Assembly: GCA_029718625.1 (NCBI GenBank) | Contig: CM056396.1 | Coordinates: forward strand, 27,636,974-27,700,973 | DNA length: 64,000 bases | Reading direction: 5' to 3' | DNA from: Synaphobranchus kaupii | Taxonomy: Eukaryota; Chordata; Actinopteri; Anguilliformes; Synaphobranchidae | Part shown: positions 9,745 to 20,636 of the stretch, one piece after another | Position numbering within the stretch: position 1 is the stretch's first letter | Layout: each line of letters begins with the position of its first letter | The notes under the pieces: model-generated | The model's input: only the letters and a program-made list of their open reading frames with translations | Told to the model about the DNA's origin: nothing | Database searches by the model: none | Position numbers and translations under genes: made by a program

Positions 9745-12730
9745 AGACAGCTCTGTTGTCGAGGGGAGGTTTTGAAATGCTCTGGCTGCCAATCTTCGCC
9801 ACATCATGGGCCTTGCACAGGCTCCAGGGCCTGTTTTTTTTTGGAAAACTGACACCCCCCTCCCTCCTCGGTAGATTATGAACCGCCCGCACTATGCACA
9901 CACGGCTCGGGACAATGGAGTGTACAGTCTGTGCACTTCCTGGTTGGCAGAACACAGAGGTAAGAACTGCTTAGCTACTGTCCGTTTCTCAAGCCAGGCA
10001 GCGCACCCAGTGACGACTAGGCTACATTACATTAATTTGGCAGACGTTCTCTCAAAGTTGGGGGGTAGGCTACCCATCTCCACGGGATCTACGTCCCATG
10101 CCCGGTGGTGTATCCGCGCGATGGCCTCTGACACAGCATCTTATTGTTGTGTCAACATTGGTTAATCATTAACCGAAATTCCGCTTTCGCTGGGACAAAG
10201 AAACTTGGAAAATGGAACTGCTGCCACCGAGACCATAACGCGTCAGAATCAGGCAGATATCCCTAAACCGTTTCAAGGTAACACCACTATGTAGGCTACA
10301 TACACTGCCTGGTCTGGAGGCAGTGTTATGATCTGGGGTTGCTTAAATTGGTCAGGTCTAGGCTCAGCAACATTATGCAGCAATACAATGAAGTCAGCTG
10401 AGTACCTGAATGTACTGAATGACCAGGTTATCCCATCAATGGGCATATTCCAGGACGACAATGCCAAGATTAATCGGGCTCAAATTGTGAAAGAGTGGTT
10501 CAGGGAGCATGAGGAATCATTTTCACACATGAATTGGCCACCAGAGTCCTGACCTTAACCCCACTGAAAGTCTTTGTGATTTGCTGGAGAAGACTTTACG
10601 GAGTGGTTCGACTCTCCTCTTCGTCAATACAAGATCTCGGCCAAAAATGAATGCAACTCTGGACGAAAATAAATGTTTTGACGTTGCATAAGGTTGTCGA
10701 AACAATGCCACGACGAATGCGCGCCGTATTCAAAGCTAAAGGCAGTCCAACAAAATATTAGTGTGCGCGACTTTTTTTTTGGCCAGGCAGTGTATAAACA
10801 ATGCAATATTTTCCTGAGGCAGCTTGCTAATAATAGACTAACTTCGAATGTAGGCCTACTTAGATACGTAGGCTACAGCAAGCACACCTCATAGGCTACA
10901 ACATCTAAAGTCAGATGTAAAACGAGTGGGGGCCTTACATACACTACTCACAAAAAGTTAGGTATATTCGGCTTTCGGGTGAAATTTCAGGATGAACCTA
11001 AAATGCACTATAACCTCTACAGGTGAAATTAATTTGACCTTCTCTAAACGTTTGAATGCACATGTCCAACTATTCAATGTTTCAGTACTTTTTGCACAAC
11101 TTGCTGTTCTCTAACAAGGAGCTGAACGGCAAAATTCACAACAGGTGTTTGATCCATGAATCGACCAATAAATTTCCTGGTTCAATTAGAATTGGTATTT
11201 AAACAGTCCTCTTCATCATGCTGTTCACATTTTGACATCATGAGACCAAGACGACACCTAACAATTGATCAACAGTACCTCGCCATTGCGAGGCTTCAAA
11301 CAGGATGTTCTCAGAGGGAAGTGGCCACTGAGCTTAGAGTGTCACAGAGTGTCATCAGAAGGTTGCAACAGAGATACAGAGAGACTGGAAGAGTCACAGA
11401 AAGGCATAGAAGTGGACGTCCTTTGGCCACATCCCACACTGATGACCGCTTCATTGTGAACAGTGCCCTGCGGAACCGGATGATGAATGCCACTCAACTC
11501 CAGGCACATTTAAGGGAGGTGAGAGGCACGCAAGTGTCACGTCAGACCATTCGAAACCGTTTACATCAGCGTGGTCTGCGTGCTAGACGACCTGCAAGGG
11601 TACCTGACCACACCACCAGGCACAGGCGTCATCGTCTTGCATGGGCCAGGGAGCATTTACGCTGGACGAGGGACCAGTGGGCCTCAGTGCTGTTCTCTGA
11701 TGAAAGTCGATTCACGTTGAGCAGAAATGATGGCCGCCAACGATGTTGGAGACGTCAAGGAGAGCGCTATGCATCAGCCACTGTTGTCACCAGACGACCC
11801 TTTGGTGGTGGCGGTGTTACAGTGTGGGCAGGTGTGTCTAGTCAATACAGAACTGCCCTACACTTTGTGAATGGTACAGAGACAAGCCCATACTACCTGA
11901 ATAACATCATTAATCCAGTCATTGTGCCCCTGCATGAACAACACAGGCCTAATTTCATCTTCATGGACGACAATGCTCCAGCTCATCGAGGTCGCATCAT
12001 TAGGGAAAGGCTGCTGGAGACTGGGGTACCTCAAATGGAGTGGCCTGCACTTTCTCCAGACCTGAATCCCATAGAAAACCTATGGGATCAGCTGACTCAC
12101 TGTGTAGAGGCTCGTAACTCTGTACCCCAGAACCTCAATGACCTGAGGGCCGCCCTTCAAGAAGAGTGGGATGCCATGCCTCAGCAGACAATAAGTCGAC
12201 TTGTGAACAGCATGAGACGTCATTGTCAAGCTGTAATTGATGCTCAAGGGCACATGACAAGTTATTGAGACATTGACATTTTTGTTGTGGTATACCCACC
12301 ACTGTTGTTGGCTTTTGTTTCAATAAATTGTTTGAGATGAGGAAATCACCATTGCATGCTTCTACTTAAATGCCCTACTTTCATGATACGTATAATATCA
12401 CTGTAGCGTGAACTTACATTTTCCATAAATTTCACCCGAAAGCCAAATATCCCTAACTTTTTGTGAGTAGTGTATTTGTCGTTCAATAAGATGTGTTAAG
12501 AAGGTAAATAGATGTTTGAAACTCACTCCCAGTGATTTGGGTTTACCCTGGAGGAATCGCTTTGTCATCGGGGACACGGGGCTGGATGGTTCAACAGACT
12601 CCACCCGCTTCACTGTAACAGGTGCTGCAGGTGCCTCAATGGTGTTCATGGGGATTTTTATCTCCTCTCCCTGTTTAAAGACTTGGGTGACGACGACGAG
12701 TCCATTGACGGTAGTCACAGAGACGGACAT
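4589..12730 (-). CDS. MS4A-family four-transmembrane protein, complete, 6 coding exons, 259 aa
   Basis: Coding exons: 12527-12730, 7058-7159, 6643-6699, 6177-6362, 5287-5406, 4589-4699. Every junction is AG/GT and every intron is phase 0. The lengths sum to 259 codons plus TGA. Layout: cytoplasmic N-terminus 1-68 ending [10 protein letters not shown], the family's pre-TM1 block; TM1 about 69-87 ([19 protein letters not shown]); TM2 about 96-113, split across an intron; TM3 about 126-147; a large outer loop with Cys157 and Cys175; TM4 about 192-212; a tail of about 47 residues ending SPPPYDD. MS4A proteins are four-pass membrane proteins of immune and other cells, often tied to receptor signalling or Ca2+ entry; the role of this one is not known. 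PPPY at 254-257 fits a PPxY WW-domain ligand. CAG precedes GTTGACAAG and the ATG, so a non-coding exon lies upstream. The specific MS4A member cannot be named. Confidence 0.88.
6177..6362 (-). CDS. MS4A gene, TM3 and outer-loop exon
   Basis: This 186-bp phase-0 exon encodes TM3 ([20 protein letters not shown]) and a loop with two cysteines, Tyr-rich [10 protein letters not shown], then ELFWKYR. Two loop cysteines are common in this family and could form a disulfide. Donor GTAGGT at 6171-6176; acceptor CAG at 6363-6365. Confidence 0.85.
6365..6508. repeat. Two poly-G tracts in an MS4A intron
   Basis: Runs of about 17 G (near 6370-6386) and about 20 G (near 6489-6508) flank intron sequence close to the acceptor of the TM3 exon. 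They are likely length-variable and prone to sequencing error. G-runs near splice sites can form quadruplexes, but nothing here shows function. Confidence 0.6.
7058..7159 (-). CDS. MS4A gene, TM1 exon
   Basis: This 102-bp phase-0 exon encodes [19 protein letters not shown] followed by [15 protein letters not shown]. Acceptor CTCTCAG and donor GTAAGT are both strong. It directly continues the ...PKSLG block of the preceding exon, reconstituting the family signature LG(I/V)VQI. Confidence 0.88.
7437..8929. mobile_element. Long inverted-repeat element, about 1.5 kb, non-coding
   Basis: The ends ACACCAGGG and CCCTGGTGT mirror each other. The arms stay similar for roughly 250-280 bp inward (shared motifs include CGAATCAGCAC, GAGTA and ACTTCTTGAAAAAGT with complements). 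The centre holds a second pair of related inverted segments (about 8010-8165 and 8540-8640) of the 'CTGATTCGGACACAGCC' repeat family seen again near 38390-38640. No transposase frame is present. It could be one composite element or a nested pair. It lies in the first coding intron of the MS4A gene. Confidence 0.6.
8949..9200. mobile_element. MITE of about 250 bp
   Basis: The left end GGGGCGCATCCCAATATTC is mirrored by GAGTACTGGGACACACCCC on the right. A related fragment with GGTGCGTCCCAATACTC occurs near 25813-25910 in a semaphorin intron and shares the internal TTGTGTCCTAATCTAATGTTG block in the opposite sense. Non-coding. Confidence 0.6.
9685..9740. repeat. (GA)n microsatellite
   Basis: About 28 uninterrupted GA units in the MS4A intron. 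Apparent open frames across it are simple-sequence artefacts. Confidence 0.95.
10301..10794 (+). mobile_element. Deleted, decayed Tc1-like element
   Basis: TACACTGCCTGG at the left and CCAGGCAGTGTA at the right are perfect inverted ends, the right one preceded by a run of T typical of this Tc1 group. Between them the plus strand still reads VMIWGCL, FQDDNAK and similar pieces of the second half of a Tc1 transposase, with stops and frameshifts. The front half of the transposase is missing. It sits immediately left of the intact element at 10942. Confidence 0.78.
10942..12472 (+). mobile_element. Structurally complete Tc1-like transposon
   Basis: The 1531-bp element is flanked by TA at 10940-10941 and 12473-12474, the Tc1/mariner target duplication. 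Terminal inverted repeats start CACTACTCACAAAAAGTTAG on both ends and match at about 44 of the first 46 positions. The interior carries a single open transposase frame with all three catalytic acids. It is inserted antisense in the first coding intron of the MS4A gene, 54 bp beyond that exon's splice donor. Autonomous capability is inferred from intact structure, not shown. Confidence 0.93.
11240..12268 (+). CDS. Tc1-like DD34E transposase, 342 aa
   Basis: The enzyme cuts and pastes its own element by a DDE reaction in the nucleus. From N to C: paired helix-turn-helix DNA-binding region (about residues 1-110; [35 protein letters not shown], then the GRP-type linker SGRPLAT), then the DDE domain with [18 protein letters not shown] and [11 protein letters not shown] count 34 residues between the second Asp and the Glu, the Tc1 DD34E spacing. 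I chose the ATG at 11240 because it gives the family's usual length of about 340 aa. An in-frame ATG at 11156 would add 28 residues unlike the family. No internal stop or frameshift is present. Confidence 0.93.
   Translation: MRPRRHLTIDQQYLAIARLQTGCSQREVATELRVSQSVIRRLQQRYRETGRVTERHRSGRPLATSHTDDRFIVNSALRNRMMNATQLQAHLREVRGTQVSRQTIRNRLHQRGLRARRPARVPDHTTRHRRHRLAWAREHLRWTRDQWASVLFSDESRFTLSRNDGRQRCWRRQGERYASATVVTRRPFGGGGVTVWAGVSSQYRTALHFVNGTETSPYYLNNIINPVIVPLHEQHRPNFIFMDDNAPAHRGRIIRERLLETGVPQMEWPALSPDLNPIENLWDQLTHCVEARNSVPQNLNDLRAALQEEWDAMPQQTISRLVNSMRRHCQAVIDAQGHMTSY
12527..12730 (-). CDS. MS4A gene, first coding exon
   Basis: ATG at 12730 opens [18 protein letters not shown]; the exon ends [12 protein letters not shown] at a GTGAGT donor (12521-12526). 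The N-terminal V-rich segment and the closing block are typical of fish MS4A proteins. The right end of the intact Tc1 element lies only 54 bp inside the following intron. Confidence 0.87.
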
Positions 12731-13260
12731 CTTGTCAACCTGCAAAAGAACAAAAAAACTAAACAACTTGAAAGCCTAAAATGGAAGTTCTCAAAGCGAC
12801 AAGAATGAGATCATTTTTAAAGACACAGCATATTAGCTATTTAAACGATTGAATAAATATTAACCAAAGCATAACTCCTGAAGAAAAATCTTAAGAAAAA
12901 AGTAAATATAAACAAGGATGGTAGCTGAACACGCAGCATTTTTGTAAGTGCGCACATTGTTTGCTTGTTTGTAGCATAGTTACACATAGTTAGGCTATAG
13001 AAGGGTAAAAGCAACATTTACATCTGCTTGGTCGCCTGTAGCCACAAGTGTTTGTGACAGTAGCGTACTTTTGGTGACTGTTTTGCGATCTGTGTAGGAG
13101 ATGTAGGCTAATATTCTCTTGTTCGGAATTATAATATATATTTTTTAATGTAGGCTGTCGTTCAAGTAGCTAATGTACCCAAGTTCTCACTCAAGTAACT
13201 AACCTACCTTCCTTAGTCGAATGAGTAGGCTATTAACTAAACAGATATGCGTTTACTTAC

Positions 13261-13451
13261 CAGGGCAAGCTTTGAAACTTCAGATAAAAGGTACAGTGCG
13301 ACCGACACTGTTCGCTGAAAATCAGGTTTAAAAAAAAAAAAAAAAAAAAAATCCCCTAACAATTTACGGGAACAACTTCCTCTTCCTCCTCACTCCCACT
13401 AACCTGATCAAATATGATTTGCGCAACAATGTCAACGCTTAACCCTTTTAT
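13261..13451 (-). promoter_or_regulatory. Candidate promoter and non-coding first exon of the MS4A gene
   Basis: On the minus strand TATAAAAG (13444-13451) is followed at the expected distance by a likely start near 13415. A non-coding exon then ends at 13261 with CTG and a strong GTAAGTAAAC donor (13251-13260). The exon would splice to the acceptor at 12740-12742, nine bases before the ATG. GAGGAAGAGGAAGTTG at about 13375-13390 is an ETS/PU.1-like site, which fits an immune-cell gene. The exon also includes a run of some 20 T. The exact start is inferred. Confidence 0.5.
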
Positions 13452-14883
13452 AGACCGGCGATAGTGTCAAGCTCTGTTAATGCCCACTGTAGCCTACAAA
13501 TGGACAGTGATCTAACAAACCAAATTTTTTTTACCAGACACACAAACTATAGCTACGTAGGCCTACTGCATAACGTAATGACGAATATGTAGGCTATATT
13601 CAGATAACATCGCTAAAGCAAATGATTGGTTTCGTTTTTGCAAATTGGCTAACGTTAGTTCTGCTGTTGTTCCAGAACAGTAGACTAATTTGCAAAAAAA
13701 AAAAAACGTTATATGGGTGGAAATGTATTAAACTTATTTAGCTAAAGCAATTAAGTGGATAACGTTTAGAAGCACCCATTTGAAGCGGCCAGAGTCAATG
13801 TGGAAGTGTTCTGTTTTTACAACATTGTGAATTACCTGTCTTTTCCTGTGCTCTTTTCTCTTATTCGTAACACATTATGTTATAATTGCATTGAGGCCAG
13901 CGGCGGTGTTCGATTTGTATTTCTCCCAACGCTACTAAACTAACTGTCACACAACTGTGTGTGTCACAACGTTATGACGTCACTCGCCTCTTAAAGCAAC
14001 AACGCCCTTACAGCGCGATATCAGAACATCAAGGTCGGGACAACATACAAATCTATGGTCGGGAGTCTCGGAAGGGGTTGATGTGGGCCGCACGATACAC
14101 GTCACAAAAGCAGCTTGCTGTACATATTAATATTTTCCATAGTAATATTTGACGTTCCCACCTGCGAAATGAAGTACTGTATTTGTTACATGTAGTTACA
14201 CCACACATGCAGTAGTTTAGAAACAGACTATCATAAGAATGAGAACTCTTGTCAAAAAGTTTGATGGACTTTGACCTTGTGGTTTGATGTCTGGGTTCAC
14301 CTCCGTTATGTTTTATGGACGTCATGGCCACCTTGGGCACTTCCCCATTCAATGTAGTTTGCATTGCCGTGTCTATGACATGATTTATGTGAGAGATTTG
14401 AAATGGGATAACCAGACCGACAGAGGGCATCCTACCGGTTTATGGATATGTCCCATTCAGGGCAACGAAAAGCAAAAATTGTTGTAAACATAGAAGCATG
14501 CTCATTGTTTCACAAAATATAAGTTAAGTTTAAAAATTATAATAGGAAAACAGCGACCCACTATTCACTCTGATCCCCATGCTGAGGGACATTTTCAATA
14601 GAGCCATTACTGCTGGGACAAGATTCACCAAACTGCTCACAGCGTGAGAAATATGCCCAGGAACAACATATCTGTATATTCAGAAATTAACAACAGTCTT
14701 CACCTGCCACAACTTGTTTCTGTCCTCGACTTATTCAAAGGACTCAGCGCAAAATGTATATAGGAGTTATAGAACACTGACTTAGAACAAACAAAAAAAA
14801 CATTCCAACAAACCTACTCTTCAAAAACATACCTCTCTTCATTCTGAATTTGAAGAGTAAGGAGGGAAACCCTGATCAGAACT
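13452..14883. other. Intergenic DNA, no gene seen
   Basis: AT-rich sequence between the MS4A promoter and the minisatellite. Near 14754-14860 there is a piece of the TTAA-flanked MITE family described at 29090 (shared blocks around TAGAACACTGACT and CCTACTCTTCAA). Nothing else was recognised. Confidence 0.5.
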
Positions 14884-15373
14884 CCTACTCTTGGGTGCCT
14901 TGTGGATATGGGCCTACTCTCGGGTGCCTTGTGAATATGGGCCTACTCTCGGGTGCCTTGTGAATATGGGCCTACTCTCGGGTGCCTTGTGAATATGGGC
15001 CTACTCTCGGGTGCCTTGTGAATATGGGCCTACTCTCGGGTGCTTTGTGAATATGGGCCTACTCTCGGGTGCTTTGTGGATATGGGCCTACTCTCGGGTG
15101 CTTTGTGAATATGGGCCTACTCTCGGGTGCTTTGTGAATATGGGCCTACTCTCGGGTGCTTTGTGAATATGGGCCTACTCTCGGGTGCTTTGTGGATATG
15201 GGCCTACTCTTGGATGCTTCGTGGATATGGGCCTACTCTCGGGTGCTTTGTGAATATGGGCCTACTCTCGGGTGCTTTGTGGATATGGGCCTACTCTCGG
15301 GTGCTTTGTGAATATGGGCCTACTCTCGGGTGCTTTGTGAATATGGGCCTACTCTCGGGTGTATGGATATGGG
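14884..15373. repeat. 29-bp minisatellite, about 17 copies
   Basis: The unit CCTACTCTCGGGTGCTTTGTG plus AATATGGG repeats every 29 bp with few substitutions (GCCTTG versus GCTTTG, GAATAT versus GGATAT). Because 29 is not a multiple of three, a long open frame runs through it with a 29-residue period; it is not a gene. Confidence 0.95.
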
Positions 15374-16875
15374 CTTCTTGTTTTCATTATTTTGGCAGCC
15401 ACTTCTGCAATACAGCAACATTCCAGGTGCACAATGTCTCCCCCTTGTTTGAATATGATATATTTATTTGCCATACTTGAAACAGCCAGGTAAACATTGT
15501 ATAAAAATAGAGATGGAACAGCTTCTTACCAAAAAAAACTTGTTACAGGATAAATTACCAACAGAAACAGGATAAATGACCAACAGAAACAAAGTACCAT
15601 ATTTAGAACTTGAAGGACAAAAACATCACCTGTTCAGAATTACTTAGATATAATTTCTCAATATTTCTGTGCAATAGCCATCTAGCAAAATATTATTTCT
15701 TAATCTACACAAGAAAAAAAAAAAAATACAAATTTGGCAATCTCATGGCATGTCAAGTGATTTTCAGATATGCATGTTCAGGTCCAGTCAAGATTGATGG
15801 AATACGTTTTATAAAACAAACAGAAACTAGCGATTTACATGTAATGCCAAAGTAATTTCTGCACATTTGACTGTTGAGCTAAGAGCTCTTCTTCTTCTAC
15901 AGACATTACAACATTACCAGTAAATAAATAAAAGCAGGAAGCCAAAAAGCTAAAAAAATAAATAAATAAAATCATACCAAGAAGAATTGGTGATGCAAGT
16001 GGGCAACAATCATGAAGAAAAGACGGGACAACTGACACCGTGAAATTCAGTGGAAGATGTGTCGGGTCAAGGATGAACAAGCAGTACAGATTCTAGAGAT
16101 TATATAACGTAAACCCAGAGAGTACGAATGCAGGAGTCAAAGAAAGAAGGCTAATTTACTGGTGGAAATGACAGAGTATATAATATGTAGAGACAGCGAT
16201 GCCAATAGAAACCTATGGGGGATGCACCTGAACCAGGAAATTTACATTTTTTTGCGCTAATCTCACATGCGCAGTTGTGTCCTTGGAGTCACGTGTACAA
16301 CGAGGACGGCGCAGAAAGTGACGTGAAGACGGCTACGGAAAAATAATAAGAGTTATCATCAATATATGAGTGGAAATATTTTTTAAATTTTTTTTTTTTG
16401 CTGTCAAAAATGAATGGAGCCCAACGGGGAAACTGGCTTTTGGAGCACAATTATAGATATCAGCAGAGGGCCGACTTTATATCCGTTGCTCAGGTTTAAA
16501 GCAGAGAGCTGGCCCCTTGGGAAATGATCAGCTTGGCTTTCGAGGGTGAAGAGGGGCAGGTTGGGATTTTATTTTCTCTCCCGATGCATTGCTGTTGGAG
16601 CCAAGGGGTACCTCACTTATCTTCTCAAATCTGAAGCTGCTCTTTGTTACTTTTAGGTACTTCCACCAAACTGCCAATAGGTGGCGATACATACATTTGA
16701 ACGTCTTTCCTGCTTGCACCTCCTGGCAGCTATTTATTGACATTTCTCTAATATTCCAGATTCCAGTTATATGACCTACAGTTTGTTAATATTGCCTAGA
16801 CTTGGTCCATTCTGACATACACAGGGTTGATAGAACTTATGGAAATATTTTTCTAAGGCCATACCTATTAATACC
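15374..16875. other. Intergenic DNA, no gene seen
   Basis: Mixed AT-rich DNA with short homopolymers. It may include distal 3' UTR of the semaphorin gene if its polyadenylation site is further left than proposed. Confidence 0.4.
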
Positions 16876-16881
16876 TTTATT
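16876..16881 (-). promoter_or_regulatory. Candidate polyadenylation signal of the semaphorin gene
   Basis: AATAAA on the minus strand about 1.1 kb after the stop codon at 17987. It would give a 3' UTR of ordinary length. Other hexamers lie further left (for example near 16733 and 15458), so the choice is tentative. Confidence 0.3.
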
Positions 16882-17986
16882 TAAATAAGTTACAACTGTA
16901 TGATAAAATACATGGCTATACTTTACTAAAAGAAATGCAATCGAAAAAGAGAGCAGCTACTATATACACTGTAGGTCAACATTTAATGTTACGCTTCACT
17001 TAAAATTTTATATATCAAATGCAATTTGAGTCCATCATGAAAAGTTGACTTATTGTAAAACTGAAATTGAAAAAATAGAAAATTATCGTCCGCTCTCTCA
17101 CATTGGTCGTATTTCGATAGTCATACAAGTTCATTTAATGTCCATAATGTAATCGGCTACAGTCCACATTGGTTACCTAAAATTATACAGAAGTGGTTAA
17201 GTTGTAGTTAGCATGATTTCATTCAACAGTAAAGAGTAACAGCTACACCTCTTATAAATAACTAGCAATCTAGTCAACACAGCATAACGCCACAGGCTCA
17301 ATCACACATCTTCTCGTGACAGATCCCGCTCTTGCATTGATGGATTACCCACAATTCCATTGATCTATAAAAAGTCTCCCCTTGAGCAGGTATTCAAAAT
17401 GGCCTCTTTTTGGCTTAATGGTCCTCTAGTGATTATTTCATAGCAATGAACTTCAATGGACTTCCGGAATTGTTACTGTCCCCTCCAGTGATATATAGAG
17501 CTCAATGGTTTGAGGCTTCCCCCAGTGCACTAGCATGGTTCTAGCGGAGCGACTCGAACTGCGACACGTAGGGAATGTCATTTATCCCAGGGTCCGGATT
17601 GCCTTCTTCCACAGACATTCTACAGATCGCCATACTGGCTCTGTCATCTTTCGGGTGAAAATTTACAAAAGCAGTCCAGAATCACGTCACACGCGGCCAC
17701 AAACGCACACGTTCACGGACACACATTCACGTTCATTCACACTCACAAATTACACTATACACCCCCCCCCCGGTGGATTCACAGAGAGGTCATTTACAAT
17801 GTGCGTCAAACAACAGCGTCTTTTGTTTGCATCAGTTTTAAAGGACAGTATGCAGATCCGCGCGGCATTAGCTCAATGTATACACTGTGGTTTCGGTGAC
17901 TCGGAGCAGGGAAAGAGAGGCAGGATGCAGTTAGAAACTTCATTTATATTCTGAGTGCAAAGGAGGAGGGGTTTTGGCCTCGTGCC

Positions 17987-18792
17987 CTAGATGGGGGTGT
18001 TGGGCAGGTGCCCATTGGACCCTCTCGGGGAGCCATTCTTCACGGTGGCCGGAGGCTTGCTCTGCAGTAGGCCGTTCTGGGCCAGCCCATTCTGTTTGGT
18101 GGTAGCAGCAGCAGCGGCGGCGTTTTGGGCTGGGTTCCGGGTGAGGGGGTCTTGCTCCCGAAGACTCCCCGCCTCGGAGTCCCTCCCAGGGCAGACCTGG
18201 GGGCCGCTCTTGCCCCTGTACCTCTGCCGCAGCCCGTAGAGCGCCCCCGCCAGGAGCACGCAGAGCGCCAGCGCCAACATTATCGACACGGCGACCAGCT
18301 CCTCGTAGTAGCTCCGCCCCTCCCGCGGGCCCTGCCGCTCCAGGCCAGGGGTGACCCTGGGTTGCTTGGTTACCGTCGGTATCCTGGTCACCCTCGGAGG
18401 GGCGGTGACGGTCCTCCAATCCGCAGTGGGATTTGGTGCGGCGTTATTCGGCTCCGCCTCTTCCCTTGGCGCCGGCCCCTCCCACTTCGCAGTGGTCTCA
18501 GCCATTGGCTGAGGGGGGGCGACTGTGGCGGGAGTGGCGGTGGCCCCGCCACCCACGTCCCTCACCGCGTAAAGCGCCAGGTTCTGCCGGTAGCTGCTCT
18601 CCACAGAGAAGCACAGGTACCGGCCCAGCGTGTCGGGCGTGGCCAGGAAGCGCAGGCTGCCGTCGGGCTGATGCAGGTACAGGTCCGGGGACAGCTGACC
18701 GTCGGCCCGCTCCCAGTGCAGCGATGCCAGGTTCGAGGCCTCGGGGCAGCGCAGGGTCACCACCTCGTTCAGGGACACCAGCACCTGCTCAC
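17987..18792 (-). CDS. Semaphorin last coding exon: Ig-like domain, stalk, TM, tail
   Basis: The exon encodes residues 552-819 after a CCCCCAG acceptor. In order: one Ig-like domain, a stalk rich in Pro, Thr and Ala that is probably O-glycosylated and carries few hydrophobic residues, the helix [19 protein letters not shown], a basic stop-transfer RQRYRGK, and a tail with a six-alanine run from GCN codons. The chain ends NTPI before TAG; T-P-I fits a class I PDZ ligand. The strand is GC-rich, so the opposite strand shows long open frames that are shadows. Confidence 0.92.
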
Positions 18793-20605
18793 CTGGGGGA
18801 CAGGACTCAGCCATTATTCACAAAACAGTCTGGCAACACTGATTCACCTTTTTCTAGACCTTAACTCAACATAGTCAAGCCGGAAAGTCTGCACACTCCT
18901 TTCACCTTCTCCACGTTTTATTACGTTACAGACTTATACTACAATAGATTGAGTTCATTTTCTGCCTCAAACATCTACACACAATAGCCAATAATGACGA
19001 AGTGAAAACAGGTTTTTAGAAAATATGCAATTTTATTTTACTGACAAAAATAGTTTATTTAGGGGTTACATATCTGTACACACCCTTAGCCTAATACTTG
19101 GTTGCTGCACCTTTGGCAGCGATTACAGCTTCAAGGCGTCTTGGGAAAGAAGCTACGAGCTTGGCACACTTGTTTCTGGACATTTTTTCCCATTCCTCTT
19201 GGCATATCCTTGCAAGCTCCGTCAGGTTGGATGGGGAGCGTTGGTACACAGCCATTTTCAGCTCTTTCCACAGATGTTCAATTGGATTCAGGTCTGGGCT
19301 CTGGCTGGGCCACTCAAGGACATGCACAGACTTTCTCCGAAGCCACTCCTTTGTTCTCTTGGCTGTGTGCTTCGGGTCTTTGTCATGTTGGAAGGTAAAC
19401 CATTGCCCTAGTCTGAGGTCCAGAGCGCTCTGGAGCAGGTTTTATTCAAGGATCTCGGTGTTCTTAGCTGCATTCATCTTTCCCTCTATCAGGACTAGTC
19501 GCCCCGTTCCCACTGCTGAAAAACATCCCCACATCATGATGCTGCCACCGCCATGCTTCACTGTAGGGATGGTATTAGTCAGGTGATGAGCGGTGCCTGG
19601 TTTCCTCCAGACGTGACACTTGGTATTCAGGCCAAAAAGTTAAATTTTGGTTTCATCAGACCAGAGAATCTTGATTCTCATGGTTTGAGAGTCCTCTAGG
19701 TGCCTTTTGGCAAACTCCAAGCGGGCTGTGATGTGCCTTTTACTAAGGAGGGGCTTCCATCTGGCCACTCTACCATAAAGGCCTGATTGGTGGAGTGCTG
19801 CCTGGATGGTTGATCTTCTGAAAGGTTCTCCCATCTCCACAAGGATACGCTGGAGCTCTGTCAGAGTGACCCTCGGGTTCCTGCTCACCTCCCTGGTCAA
19901 GGCCCGTCTTCCCCGATTGCTCAGTTTGGCTGGGCGGCCAGGTCTAGGAAGATTCTTGGTGGTTCCAAACTTCTTCCATTTACGAATGATGGTGGCCACT
20001 GTGCTCTTTGGGACCTGTAAAGCTGCAGAGATTTTTCCGTACCCTTCTCCAGATCTATGCCTTGACACAATCCTGTTTCTGAGGTCTGCAGATAATTCCT
20101 TTGACCCCATGGCTTGGAGTTTGCTCTGACATGCACTGTCAACTGTGGGACCTTATATAGGCAGGTGTTGGCAATCCCCAATCATGTCCAATCAATTGAA
20201 TTTATCACAGGTGGACTCCAATTAAGTTGTAACATCTCAAGCAGTATCAGTGGAAACAAAATGCACCTCAGCTCACTTTTGGGTGTCATATCAAAGGGTG
20301 TGCACACTTGTGTACATATGATATTTTACATTTTGATTTTTAATAAATTAGCACAAATGTCTAAAAACCTTGTTTTCACTTTGTCATTATGGGATATTTT
20401 GTGTAGAATTTTGAGAAAAAAAATTAACTCAATCTATTGTAGAATATGTCTGTAACGTAATAAAACGTGGAGAAGGTGAAAGGAGTGTGCAGACTTTTCG
20501 GCTTGACTGTATATAAACTGTGCTCATACTGACCTTCTGATATGATCATTACTCTGATTATAACCAGGTTATTAATATTCTCATTATTATTATTAGATCT
20601 ATTAT

Positions 20606-20636
<31 letters not shown>

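Noticed and set aside
11156..11239. Upstream ATG for the intact Tc1 transposase
   Set aside because: The extra 28 residues are unlike the family N-terminus; the ATG at 11240 gives the usual length and start.
15127..15480. 117-codon plus-strand frame rich in Trp, Tyr and Leu
   Set aside because: Wholly due to the 29-bp minisatellite, which cycles through all frames.
18125..18874. Long plus-strand open frame (249 codons) opposite the semaphorin last exon
   Set aside because: It is the shadow of a GC-rich coding exon on the other strand; composition is Arg/Pro/Ala-rich with no domain.
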